Source of the DNA: Blastococcus fimeti
Lineage (GTDB): Bacteria; Actinomycetota; Actinomycetes; Mycobacteriales; Geodermatophilaceae
Length of the DNA stretch: 64,000 nt
Reading direction: 5' to 3'
Assembly (NCBI GenBank): GCA_900102115.1
Contig: FNAW01000004.1
Coordinates: 124,001-188,000 of the forward strand
Shown here piece after piece: positions 8,028 to 16,191 of this stretch. Every line of letters begins with the position of its first letter. Within the stretch, counting starts at the first letter, position 1. The notes below the pieces were generated by a model. That model saw only the letters and a list, made by a program, of their open reading frames with translations, did not search any database and was not told the DNA's origin. Made by a program: the position numbers and the translations under genes.

Positions 8028-11000
8028 TCAGGCGACGGGCGAGACCCGCACCTCGGCGAAACGGACGTCGACCGAGGAGGTCGCGCTGCCCGACAGGTAC
8101 CCGCCGAGGCTGATCCCGCCGGCCACCTGCAGCGCGGCGGTGTCGTCGGTGCGCACGACCGTCGGGACGACCGGCTCGGTCGCGCCGGTGGCCCACACGC
8201 TGAGCGACAGGTTCGTCGTCCCGGTGCCCGAGGACTGCACCCGGACGTTGAGCTCCGTGCCCGGCGTGTAGGTGACCCCGGACAGCAGCACCTCGGAGCC
8301 GATGAGCACCTCGTCGGTGGTCCCGGTCAGCTTGACCAGCGCCACGCGGACGCTGCCGTCGGCCAGGACGCGCACCCGGGCCTTGTAGCCCAGGTAGGAC
8401 TCGATCTGCCGGGCCCCGACGTAGACCATCGCCCCGCCGCCGGTGGGCACCGACGACAGCGTGAAGGAGGTCCGCACGTCCGAGTCCGTCCGGCCCAGGG
8501 CCAGGATCGCCCCGGTGTTGGTGCCCTTGCCCATCGCCAGCACCGCGGCGCCGCCGGACACGGACTGCCGGCTCGCGCCGGCCCACGCCGCCCAGCTGCC
8601 GCCGAGGTCGGCCGTCCCGAACCCGCCGGTGACCGACCGCTCGAAGGCGTCGGCGGCCACGACCACCGGGGTCCCGGGCTGGCCCGGGTTCTCCGGCTGC
8701 GCGGGCGCAGTCACGGTGACCGAGCGCTGGGCGGTGCCCACGGCACCGTCGTCGTCGGTCACGGTCAGCCGCACGGTGTAGGTGCCGGCCGCCGTGTACT
8801 GGTGCGTGGCGGTGACGCCGGTGCCCGTGCTGTTGTCACCGAAGTCCCAGGCGTAGGCGGCCACGGTGCCGTCGGTGTCCTTGGACGCGGAGGCGTCCAG
8901 AGCCACCCCCAGCCCGGTGACGACGCTGCCGAACTCGGCCGTCGGCGCCACGTTGGCCGCCGGCGGGGTCACCGGCGGGGGCACCGGGAGGGCGCCCACC
9001 GGAGCCGCGGACAGCTCGGGGAACCGGACGTCGACCGAGGAGGTCGCGCTGCCCGAGAGGTAGCCGCCCAGGCTGATCGAACCCGGCACCTGCAGCGTCG
9101 CGGTGGTGTCGGTGCGCACCAGGGTCGGCGTCGCCGGCTCGGTGGTCCCGGTCTTCCACACGCTCAGCGACAGGTCCGTGGTGCCGGTGCCCTTGGCCTG
9201 CACGCGCACCTCGAGCTGCGTGCCCGCGGTGTAGGTCAGCCCGGAGAGCAGCACCTCGGAACCGATCAGCGTCTCGTCGCTCGACCCGGCGAAACGCACC
9301 AGGCCCACCCGGACGCTGCCGTCGGACAGCACCCGGACCCGCGCCTTGTAGGCGTTGGTGGCGTCGACCTGGCGGGCACCGACGTACACCATCGCCCCGC
9401 CGCCGGTGGGCACCGACGACAGCGTGAAGGAGGTGCGGACGTCGGCGTCGGTCTGACCGATGCTGCTCAGCGCCGACCCGGTGTTCGTGCCCTTGGCCAT
9501 GGCCAGCACCGCGGCACCGCCGGCGACGGACTGCCGAGAGGCACCCGCGTACGCCGTCCACGGACCACCGGCGTCAGCAGTGCCGAGACCACCGGTCACC
9601 GAGCGCTCGAACGGGTCCGTCGCGAGCACGGACGCCGTGACGGTGACCGCACGCTCGACCGTCGCCGTGGCGCCGTCGTCGTCGGTGACCGTGAGCCGCA
9701 CCGTGAAGGTGCCGTCGCGGGTGTACTCGTGCGTCGTCCGGGCGCCGGTCCCGGTGCTCCCGTCGCCGAACGTCCAGGCGTAGGAGGCGACGGTGCCGTC
9801 GGAGTCCTTCGACGCCGAGGCGTCGAAGCTCGCGGTGCGGCCGGCGCCGGCGATGCTGAAGTCGGCCGTGGGGGCCTCGTTCGGCGGCGGCGCGGCGACG
9901 GTGACCGTCCCGGTGCTCCGGCTGGTCGCCCCGCGGTCGTCGGTGACCGTGAGCTGCACCTGGTAGGTACCGGCGGCGCGGTAGGCGTGCGCCGGCTTCA
10001 CGCCGGTGCCCGTCGTGCCGTCACCGAAGGTCCAGGCGTAGGACGCGATGGTGCCGTCGGTGTCGGTGGAACCGCTCGCGTCGAAGGTCGCGTCCAGGAA
10101 GGACGCCGACGAGGTGAAGGCGGCCGTCGGAGCCACGTTCGCCGCGGTCCCCGTGCGACCCACCGACTCGTGCACGGCGATCCGGTCGGCCGGCAGCGCG
10201 GTCGGGTAGATCGCGACCTCGTCGATCGTGCCGGTGAAGGTCGCCGACCCGCTCCAGGTGTTGTCCGCGCCCAGCCGCCAGAAGCCGTTGTAGGCCTGCG
10301 CCGACGTCGTGTCGGTGCGCGCACCGACCTGCTTGCCGTCGACGTAGAGCGCCATGCCCGAGGCGCCGAGCGTGCCCGCGACGTGGTGCCACGTGCCGTC
10401 GTTGACGCTGGCGGCGCTGGTGAGCACCCGCGAGCTGCCCGGGTAGACGCCGAAGTTGAGCTTGCCGTTGGCGTCGAGGTACAGGTGCCGGTCGTAGTTG
10501 CCGCTCGCCGCGGTGGCCGAGTCGCCGAAGCCGACGATCCGGCCGCCGGTCCTCGTGGTGGTCTTGATCCACGCCTCGACGGTGAAGGTCTGCGGACCGG
10601 GGACGGCGGTGCGGGTCGACGCGAAGGACGCCCACGTGTTGCTGAAGCTCATCGCCGCGTCGGTGTCACCGCGCAGGGCGCCGGCCTGGCCGCGGCCCAC
10701 GGTGCTGGAGGTCATGTCCAGGGGCCGGCCCAGGTTGTAGGAGGTCGACCCGGAGGTCTCGCCCAGCGACCAGTGGTCGGTCGCGCCGTCGGCGCGCACC
10801 ACGTCGACGTAGGGACGGGCCGCACCGGTGGTGGCGACGGTGGCCGTCGTCCATCCGGAGGTGGCGACGTTGCCCATCGGGTCGGTGGCGGTGACGCGGT
10901 AGCGGTGCGTGCCGGCGGTCAGGCCGGTGTCACCGAAACCGATGGTCGGCTTGTTCCACCAGCTCGACGCCTGGGTCACCGTGTGGATGGGCGCGACCTG

Positions 11001-12494
11001 CTCGTCCCGGTACACCCGGTAGGTGAGGTTGGCGTTGTCCATGTCCTCGGCGGTCTTCCACGCGACGCGGACCGCGCCGGGGGCGACCGACGTGACCGTC
11101 GGCTCCATGCCGGTGGCGACCGGGCCGGACGTGTTCGGCGCGGCCGACGGCAGGGCGAAGCGGACCAGGCCCTGCTGGCCGACGCCGTTCACCCGCGGGA
11201 ACTCGCCGGCGTAGGCGACGTACTGCTCGTTGCCCTCGACGGTCCAGCCGGCCTGGTACTGGCCGGTGACGCTGCCCTGCGAGAACGACGGGTACCAGTG
11301 CAGCAGCGACGGCGCGGGCTTGCCGCTGAAGTTGGCGTTGGTGAAACCGCCGACCACCGTGCCGGTCGGCGTGAGGCCGAAGGCGTTGCCGTGCTTCCAG
11401 ACCTGGGCACCCGCGGAGTCCGCCCAGCCACCGATGTAGTCGCACCGGTGCATGTGCGAGGCGATGTAGAGCACCTGCGAGGTGGCGAAGCTGTCGTAGT
11501 TGTCGCCACGGCAGTAGGCCACGAACTTGAGCTCGCCGCCGGCCGCCTTGGCCGCGAACGTGCCCTCGAGGTTGCCCGGGCCGCTGAAGTCGTAGGCGCT
11601 GCCGTAGACGGTGTCGCCGGTGACCGACAGGCCCCAGATCGCCGAGTTCGTGCCCTGGTTGGTGATCAGCTTGTTGACGGCGAACGGGCGCGTCGCGCCG
11701 GTCACCGCGTCGAGGGCGCCGACACCCGTGGCCGCGGTGCCGTTCAGGCTGGCGAACCGCCCACCCGCCACGACCTGGTCGCCACCGCCGGTGACGACGA
11801 GCGCGAGGACCTCGTTGCTGCCCTTGCTGGCCGCGGCTCCGGCCACGGGCGCCCACGGGAGCAGCGCGCCGTTCGACACGGACACCGCGGCGAGCCGGGT
11901 GCGGCTCGTCCCGCCCACGGCGGAGACGCTGCCGCCGAGGTAGACGGTCGAGTTGGTCGCCGCGAGCGCGCGCACCTGGCCGCTGACGCTGGGCCGGAAG
12001 TCGGCGACCAGCTGGCCGGTGGCGGTGTCGTAGGCGGCGATCCGGTTGCGGACCTCGCCGTTGGCGCGGGTGAAGTCGCCACCCACGATGATGCGCCGGC
12101 CGTCCGGGGTCGCGGTGATCGCGAGCGCCTGGCCGTTGAGGTCCGGCGCGAAGGAGGTGATCAGCTCACCGGTGCGGATGTCGTAGGCCAGCAGGTTGTT
12201 GCGGACGGTCGTCTGCGTGCCGGCCTTGGCACCCGCGGGGCGCGCCGTCGCGAACTTGCCGGCGACGTACACGGTGTTGCCGACGACGGTCTGCGCCCAG
12301 GCGACGCCGTCGATCTGCACCGTGGGCAGCGGGTCGGCCGTGACGGTGACCGGCGTGGCCGGGCTCGCGGGGTCCAGCGGCGCGGAGTCCGCCGCGGCGG
12401 ACGGGGCCAGGAGACCGAAGCTCCCGCCGATCAGGAGGAGGGCAACTCCCCCTGCGATCCAGCGTCGGGTCGCCCCCGATGCACGTGCCGTCAT
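8028..12494 (-). CDS. Large secreted multidomain protein: beta-propeller, FN3, LamG, PKD repeats
   Basis: The protein has 1488 residues. ATG 12494 is followed by a signal peptide (RRWIAGGVALLLIGGSFG...AAADS). Approximate domains are: PQQ/WD40-like propeller 40-460; fibronectin III 460-560; LamG/concanavalin-like 565-783 (HWSLGETSGS, FTVEAWIKTT); PKD1 786-868 and PKD2 870-951 (both with YAWTFGDG); unknown module A 956-1166; PKD3 1181-1261; unknown module B 1280-1488. Modules A and B share ADPFERSVTGG-GTAD-GG-W and GGGAMVYVGARQ and repeat with a 963-base period. No LPXTG or other sorting signal is seen at the C terminus. It probably acts outside the cell as an adhesin or matrix protein, perhaps binding the locus polysaccharide. 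The truncated gene at 1-1128 is a paralogue of its propeller. Confidence 0.85.
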   Translation of the reverse strand: MTARASGATRRWIAGGVALLLIGGSFGLLAPSAAADSAPLDPASPATPVTVTADPLPTVQIDGVAWAQTVVGNTVYVAGKFATARPAGAKAGTQTTVRNNLLAYDIRTGELITSFAPDLNGQALAITATPDGRRIIVGGDFTRANGEVRNRIAAYDTATGQLVADFRPSVSGQVRALAATNSTVYLGGSVSAVGGTSRTRLAAVSVSNGALLPWAPVAGAAASKGSNEVLALVVTGGGDQVVAGGRFASLNGTAATGVGALDAVTGATRPFAVNKLITNQGTNSAIWGLSVTGDTVYGSAYDFSGPGNLEGTFAAKAAGGELKFVAYCRGDNYDSFATSQVLYIASHMHRCDYIGGWADSAGAQVWKHGNAFGLTPTGTVVGGFTNANFSGKPAPSLLHWYPSFSQGSVTGQYQAGWTVEGNEQYVAYAGEFPRVNGVGQQGLVRFALPSAAPNTSGPVATGMEPTVTSVAPGAVRVAWKTAEDMDNANLTYRVYRDEQVAPIHTVTQASSWWNKPTIGFGDTGLTAGTHRYRVTATDPMGNVATSGWTTATVATTGAARPYVDVVRADGATDHWSLGETSGSTSYNLGRPLDMTSSTVGRGQAGALRGDTDAAMSFSNTWASFASTRTAVPGPQTFTVEAWIKTTTRTGGRIVGFGDSATAASGNYDRHLYLDANGKLNFGVYPGSSRVLTSAASVNDGTWHHVAGTLGASGMALYVDGKQVGARTDTTSAQAYNGFWRLGADNTWSGSATFTGTIDEVAIYPTALPADRIAVHESVGRTGTAANVAPTAAFTSSASFLDATFDASGSTDTDGTIASYAWTFGDGTTGTGVKPAHAYRAAGTYQVQLTVTDDRGATSRSTGTVTVAAPPPNEAPTADFSIAGAGRTASFDASASKDSDGTVASYAWTFGDGSTGTGARTTHEYTRDGTFTVRLTVTDDDGATATVERAVTVTASVLATDPFERSVTGGLGTADAGGPWTAYAGASRQSVAGGAAVLAMAKGTNTGSALSSIGQTDADVRTSFTLSSVPTGGGAMVYVGARQVDATNAYKARVRVLSDGSVRVGLVRFAGSSDETLIGSEVLLSGLTYTAGTQLEVRVQAKGTGTTDLSLSVWKTGTTEPATPTLVRTDTTATLQVPGSISLGGYLSGSATSSVDVRFPELSAAPVGALPVPPPVTPPAANVAPTAEFGSVVTGLGVALDASASKDTDGTVAAYAWDFGDNSTGTGVTATHQYTAAGTYTVRLTVTDDDGAVGTAQRSVTVTAPAQPENPGQPGTPVVVAADAFERSVTGGFGTADLGGSWAAWAGASRQSVSGGAAVLAMGKGTNTGAILALGRTDSDVRTSFTLSSVPTGGGAMVYVGARQIESYLGYKARVRVLADGSVRVALVKLTGTTDEVLIGSEVLLSGVTYTPGTELNVRVQSSGTGTTNLSLSVWATGATEPVVPTVVRTDDTAALQVAGGISLGGYLSGSATSSVDVRFAEVRVSPVA
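8050..9620 (-). repeat. In-frame duplication of C-terminal module (period about 963 bp)
   Basis: About 8050-8660 and 9015-9620 encode near-identical modules. For example a stretch of more than 40 bases encoding GGGAMVYVGAR and flanks starts at 8425 and recurs unchanged at 9388, 963 bases (321 codons) apart. Each copy is preceded, in translation order, by a PKD domain, so the duplicated unit is PKD plus module. Confidence 0.8.
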
Positions 12495-12550
12495 GTTTCC
12501 CCCACTGCTCAGGCCGTGAGGTATCCCCGTGATCCCCCCGGACCCGGCGA

Positions 12551-12578
12551 ACACTAAGCGTGACGATCACCGTCACGC
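12551..12578 (-). promoter_or_regulatory. Promoter with 21-bp dyad for the large secreted protein
   Basis: On the minus strand TAGTGT (12556-12551) fits a TANNNT -10. Just upstream, GCGTGACG-(5)-CGTCACGC at 12558-12578 is a perfect 8-bp-arm dyad filling the -35/-10 spacer. That is where a repressor or a MerR-type activator would bind. The predicted leader to ATG 12494 is about 50 bases. Together with the terminator at 12751-12792 this is all that is seen in the 313-base gap 12495-12807. Confidence 0.5.
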
Positions 12579-12750
12579 CAGGTTCTGACCCTCACCCGAT
12601 CAGGTGCATCTGTGCAGGTCAGGGCGTCACAGCGCGCTCAGCTCCGCCATCCCATCTCACGTTCTGTGATCGGTCGAAGTCGCTTGGCGACGACGAACGG
12701 CGTGTCGGAGCCGAACCGGCGCGCAGAAGGCCTCGGAGCCGGGAACGAGA

Positions 12751-12792
12751 GCGGCCCGCACCTGCTCCCGGGAGGGAGTCGGTGCGGGCCGC
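12751..12792 (-). terminator. Hairpin terminator of polysaccharide operon
   Basis: Arms 12751-12762 and 12781-12792 pair perfectly over 12 bp; the loop itself contains a self-complementary CTCCCGGGAG. It lies 16 bases past the deacetylase stop. Confidence 0.7.
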
Positions 12793-12807
12793 CGGAGCGT
12801 GCAGTGC

Positions 12808-13572
12808 TCACCCGGACGAGCGAGAGCCCCCACCCGGGAGGGGACGGCGGACGCGGAAGCGGTGCCGCACCATTCGGGCGATCACGTGCACCGTCGTGTC
12901 GACGGGGCTCACGTAGGAGCGGGGCAGGGTGAACCGGTCGCCCGGGTCGTAGTCGCCGGTCACGCAGGCGTGGTCGTAGCCCGCGGCGCGCACCGCGTCG
13001 GCGGCGCCGGCGTCGAAGCTGCCGTACGGGTAGCAGAAGCCGGGCACCTCGGCCTGCAGCACGTCCTCGAGCACGCGCCGGCTCTCCCCCACCTCCGCGG
13101 CGAGGGCGGCCGGCTCCGCTCCGGCGAGCCGGGGGTGGGTCATCGTGTGGCTGCCCACCTCGTGCCCGGCCGTCGCCACCGCACGCACCTGGTCGGCGTC
13201 CATGATCGGCAGCCGCGGGCCGTCGTCCCACTCGTTGACGCCGCCGAGGCGGCCGGCGACCACGTAGAGGGTGCCGGTCATCCCGTGCCGCTCGAGCAGC
13301 GGCACCGCGTGGTCGAGGAAGTCGGTGTACCCGTCGTCGAAGGTCAGCCCGACCAGGCCGCGGGCCCGGCCCTGCTCCTGCGCGCGGAGCAGCTCGCCCA
13401 GCGACACCCCGCGCAGCCCGAGCCGCGAGAGCAGCCGCAGGTGCCGGTCCAGCCGGGCGGGAGCCACCCGCAGGCGGTGCGGATCGGGCTCCGTCGACGG
13501 GCTGATCGAGTGGTACATGAACACCGGCGGGGTGACCGTCCGGGCCGACCCCACCTGCGGTTGTCCGAGCAC
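12808..13572 (-). CDS. Polysaccharide deacetylase (NodB/CE4 family)
   Basis: The 254-residue protein starts at GTG 13572 (AGGAGG six bases upstream). PPVFMYHSI opens the fold. LTFDDGYTDF near residue 80 is the catalytic TFDD motif, and EVGSHTMTHPRL near 142 gives the second metal motif SHxxxHP. FCYPYGSFD near 177 is motif 3. These are all metal and catalytic elements of CE4 deacetylases, which remove N- or O-acetyl groups from glycans. No signal peptide is evident, so it may act on a cytoplasmic intermediate or be exported another way. Last gene of the operon 17417-12808. Confidence 0.88.
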   Translation of the reverse strand: MLGQPQVGSARTVTPPVFMYHSISPSTEPDPHRLRVAPARLDRHLRLLSRLGLRGVSLGELLRAQEQGRARGLVGLTFDDGYTDFLDHAVPLLERHGMTGTLYVVAGRLGGVNEWDDGPRLPIMDADQVRAVATAGHEVGSHTMTHPRLAGAEPAALAAEVGESRRVLEDVLQAEVPGFCYPYGSFDAGAADAVRAAGYDHACVTGDYDPGDRFTLPRSYVSPVDTTVHVIARMVRHRFRVRRPLPGGGSRSSG

Positions 13573-13592
13573 GGTGGTCCTCCTGGAGATCG

Positions 13593-14780
13593 CTACGAAC
13601 GGACGGCGGCGGCGGAGCGGCAGTCGCCGACGAGCGCCCGCACCTCGCGGATCAGCTCGTCGCGGTAGCGCTCGGGGGCGTGCCGGCGGCGCGCCTCGCC
13701 GGCATCGTCCACCGCGGCAGCGCGGAACCGGGGCCACTCCCCGGCCACCCGCTGGACGGCGTCGGCCCACTCGGCCACCTCGCCGGGCGGGAGAGCCTGC
13801 ACCGAGGTGTAGCCGGCCGCGGCCTCGCGCAGCCCGCTGGTGTCGCTGACGACCAGGGGCCGGGCGGCCAGGACGGCCTCCACCGTGGTGAGACCGAACG
13901 ACTCCTCGGCGACGGACGGCACGAGCACCACATCGGCGGTCCCGAGGGAGTTCCAGACGTCGGCGCGGAAGCCGAGGAAGTCGACCCGCTCGGTCAGACC
14001 TCCGGTCCCGACGGTGTCGCGGAGCTCGGCCTCGAACCACTCGTAGCCCTCGAAGACGGAGCCGACGAGCTCCAGCCGCGCGTCGACGCCCCGCCGCACG
14101 AGCTCCTGCAGCACGCCGACGGCCACCTGCGGGCCCTTCCGCGGGGAGAGCCGGCCGACGTACAGCAGCCGCAGCGGACCCTCGAGCTCCGCACGCGCCG
14201 GGTCGATCCCCTCGGGGCCGTCCACCGCGTTGTAGACGACGACGCTGCGGCGCCGAAGCCGCGGGGCCACCTCGCACAGGACGTCGAGGGTGAACCGGCT
14301 GTTGGCGACGATCCGGTCGGACAGGGCCGGTGCGAGCGCCATGCCCATCCGCAGCAGCCGCGGCTGGGAGGCCTCCGCCTCGTGCACGTGGCACAGCGAC
14401 GGGCTGCCGGCCAGCCGCGCGAGCAGCGGCCAGGACGGCAGGGTGAGCGTGTTGACGTAGACGCCGGCGCGGCCGTGCCGCCGGATCAGCCGGAGCGCCG
14501 GCAGCGCGCCGAGCACGGCGTCGGCCAGCAGCCGCAGCGCGCCGCGCGGGCGCATCGCCGCGTTGCGCAGCACCGGCATCCGGACCTGGACGACGCGCAG
14601 CCCGCGCCCCTCGAGCTCGCGCACGAGCGGTCCGGGGCCGGGCAGCGCGACGGTCACGTCGAACGCCGTGGCGAGCGCGGTCGCGGACTCCAGCAGCACC
14701 CGGTCGGCGCCGTACAGCTCCGCACCGGGGTGGACGACGAGCACCCGTCGCTCCGCTGCATCCGGGTGCCGGCGGGCCAC
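13593..14780 (-). CDS. GT4-type glycosyltransferase
   Basis: The 395-residue GT-B protein has HPGAELYGADRVLL at the N-terminal acceptor side. VVYNAVDG and LLYVGRLSPRKGPQVAV mark the start of the C-terminal nucleotide-sugar domain, and EESFGLTTVEAVLAARPLVVSDTSGLRE is the EX7E retaining signature of family GT4. Start GTG 14780 lies two bases beyond the stop of the upstream gene. It is in the middle of the five-gene polysaccharide operon and should add one sugar to the lipid-linked repeat unit. Donor and acceptor are unknown. Confidence 0.85.
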   Translation of the reverse strand: MARRHPDAAERRVLVVHPGAELYGADRVLLESATALATAFDVTVALPGPGPLVRELEGRGLRVVQVRMPVLRNAAMRPRGALRLLADAVLGALPALRLIRRHGRAGVYVNTLTLPSWPLLARLAGSPSLCHVHEAEASQPRLLRMGMALAPALSDRIVANSRFTLDVLCEVAPRLRRRSVVVYNAVDGPEGIDPARAELEGPLRLLYVGRLSPRKGPQVAVGVLQELVRRGVDARLELVGSVFEGYEWFEAELRDTVGTGGLTERVDFLGFRADVWNSLGTADVVLVPSVAEESFGLTTVEAVLAARPLVVSDTSGLREAAAGYTSVQALPPGEVAEWADAVQRVAGEWPRFRAAAVDDAGEARRRHAPERYRDELIREVRALVGDCRSAAAVRS

Positions 14781-14782
14781 GG

Positions 14783-15439
14783 TCAGGCTCCGGAGCCGGT
14801 GAACACCATGAACGGCGCGCCGGCCTGGTACCCGACCGAGAGGGTCACGAGGTCGCGGTCGTCGGCCGGGACGGTGAAGACGTAGACGCCCTCGGCGCTC
14901 TCCGACGGCTGCAGGACGCCGCCGAACGGAGCCGTCGACGGGTCGCCGATGGGCGAGGCCGGCAGCTGCTCGACGCCGTGGGCGAGGTCGACCGCGACGC
15001 CGTCCAGGGAGATCGGGCCGGTGGTGCCGTTGGTGATCCGCACGGTCACCCGCAGCGCCGGTCCGGCGATGTTGCCCGCGCCGACCCCGGTCGCGTCGAT
15101 CCCCTCCAGCGACACGACGTCGGCGACGACGCCGTCCCCCACGGCCGCCTGCTCGTCGAACCCGACCGGGGCCAGGCTCGCCGGGAGCTCGGTGGCGTCC
15201 TCGGTGGGCCCGGCGGGCTCGGGCGTCACCGGGGCAGGTGCCAGCTCCGGCGGCGCCGCGGTCGTCGACGCGGCGGCGGTCGCGTCGGCAGGGTCGCCGG
15301 ATGCGGCGACCTCGTCGTCGTCCCGGAGCGCGAGGGCCACCACGACGGCCACGAGGACCGCGACGAGGAGGGCGGCGGCCGTGGCGAGGACCACCCGGCG
15401 GCGGCCGAGGCCGGCCGGGAGGCGGGAGAACAGCGTCAT
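14783..15439 (-). CDS. Membrane-anchored extracellular protein, DUF4352-like
   Basis: The 218-residue protein has a basic N terminus and a single TM at about 17-38 (VLATAAALLVAVLVAVVVALAL), then an Ala/Thr/Pro-rich linker to about residue 85. The C-terminal beta domain (ALRVTVRITNGTTGPISLDGVAVDL ... LQPSESAEGVYVFTVPAD) matches the general pattern of DUF4352/telokin-like immunoglobulin-fold domains. It overlaps the CDP-alcohol transferase gene by ATGA. Its operon position suggests a structural or accessory role in surface glycan export or attachment, but no specific function is known. Confidence 0.6.
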   Translation of the reverse strand: MTLFSRLPAGLGRRRVVLATAAALLVAVLVAVVVALALRDDDEVAASGDPADATAAASTTAAPPELAPAPVTPEPAGPTEDATELPASLAPVGFDEQAAVGDGVVADVVSLEGIDATGVGAGNIAGPALRVTVRITNGTTGPISLDGVAVDLAHGVEQLPASPIGDPSTAPFGGVLQPSESAEGVYVFTVPADDRDLVTLSVGYQAGAPFMVFTGSGA

Positions 15440-16191
15440 CGGGGCAGCCTCGTCATCTCGGTGAACCACTTGATCGAGGCGAGGGCGAGGAAGCCCGCCG
15501 CCGCGAGGAACAGGACCGTGTACGCCGGGAAGAACAGCCCCGGGGCGCCGTACAGCAGGAACAGGCAGGCCAGGAGGCCGTAGTCCGTGGGGAGCGTGAG
15601 CAGCGAGCGGCCGATGCCGGCCCGCTGGGCGGTGGGCGCCGCACGCGTCGCGACGCCGTGCTGGGCGCGCAGGGCCTCGTTGAGCATCGTGGCGAAGTAC
15701 GTCACGGCGTCGACGAGGCAGTAGCCCAGCGGCACGAGCAGCCACACGGTGTCGACGACGTCGAACCGGTAGAGCCCGATGAGCAGCGCCAGGTGCAGCC
15801 CGGAGGACTTCACCGCGTCGACCATGTGGTCCAGCCACTCCCCGGCCGGGGACCCGCCGCCGCGCAGCCGGGCCAGCTGGCCGTCGGCGGCGTCGAAGGC
15901 GTAGCCCAGGACCAGGCACGCGCCGACCGCGAGGCCGATCCCCCACGAGGGCTCGACCAGGGCCAGCAGCACGAGCGCCGTCGCGGTGAAGACGGCGCTG
16001 ATGCCGGTGACCGCGTTCGGGGTCAGCCGGGCGTGGAAGGCGAGCGCGGCCAGCAGCCGGCCGAGCTTGCGGTTGACGAAGCGCGAGTACGCGGGCGCAC
16101 CGACCGCGCCCTTCTGGGCGCCGGCCAGCCGGCCGAGCGTCTCGCGCAGGCTCTCGTCCGTGCGGGGAGGCTTGAGGGTGCCGGCGCTCAC
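15436..16191 (-). CDS. CDP-alcohol phosphatidyltransferase family membrane enzyme
   Basis: The 251-residue protein carries the complete CDP-OH-P catalytic motif at about residues 98-121: D-x2-DG-x2-AR-x8-G-x3-D-x3-D (seen as DAADGQLARL then GEWLDHMVD). About six TM helices follow. The enzyme transfers a phospho-alcohol from a CDP-alcohol to a lipid or other hydroxyl acceptor in the membrane. The start GTG 16191 overlaps the upstream GT stop (GTGA). Being embedded in a polysaccharide operon, with a cytidylyltransferase at 1337-1831, it may decorate the glycan or make a dedicated lipid acceptor rather than a bulk phospholipid. Confidence 0.85.
   Translation of the reverse strand: MSAGTLKPPRTDESLRETLGRLAGAQKGAVGAPAYSRFVNRKLGRLLAALAFHARLTPNAVTGISAVFTATALVLLALVEPSWGIGLAVGACLVLGYAFDAADGQLARLRGGGSPAGEWLDHMVDAVKSSGLHLALLIGLYRFDVVDTVWLLVPLGYCLVDAVTYFATMLNEALRAQHGVATRAAPTAQRAGIGRSLLTLPTDYGLLACLFLLYGAPGLFFPAYTVLFLAAAGFLALASIKWFTEMTRLPR

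Noticed and set aside
8050..9620. The 963-base repeat as a mobile element or assembly duplication
   Set aside because: It is in frame, coincides with domain borders and the two copies differ at many positions, as expected for module duplication.
7854..12557. A 1567-codon open frame on the plus strand opposite the large secreted protein
   Set aside because: Its translation is Arg/Gly/Ala/His-rich with no domain, typical of the antisense frame of a high-GC gene. The minus-strand frame has a signal peptide and clear domains.
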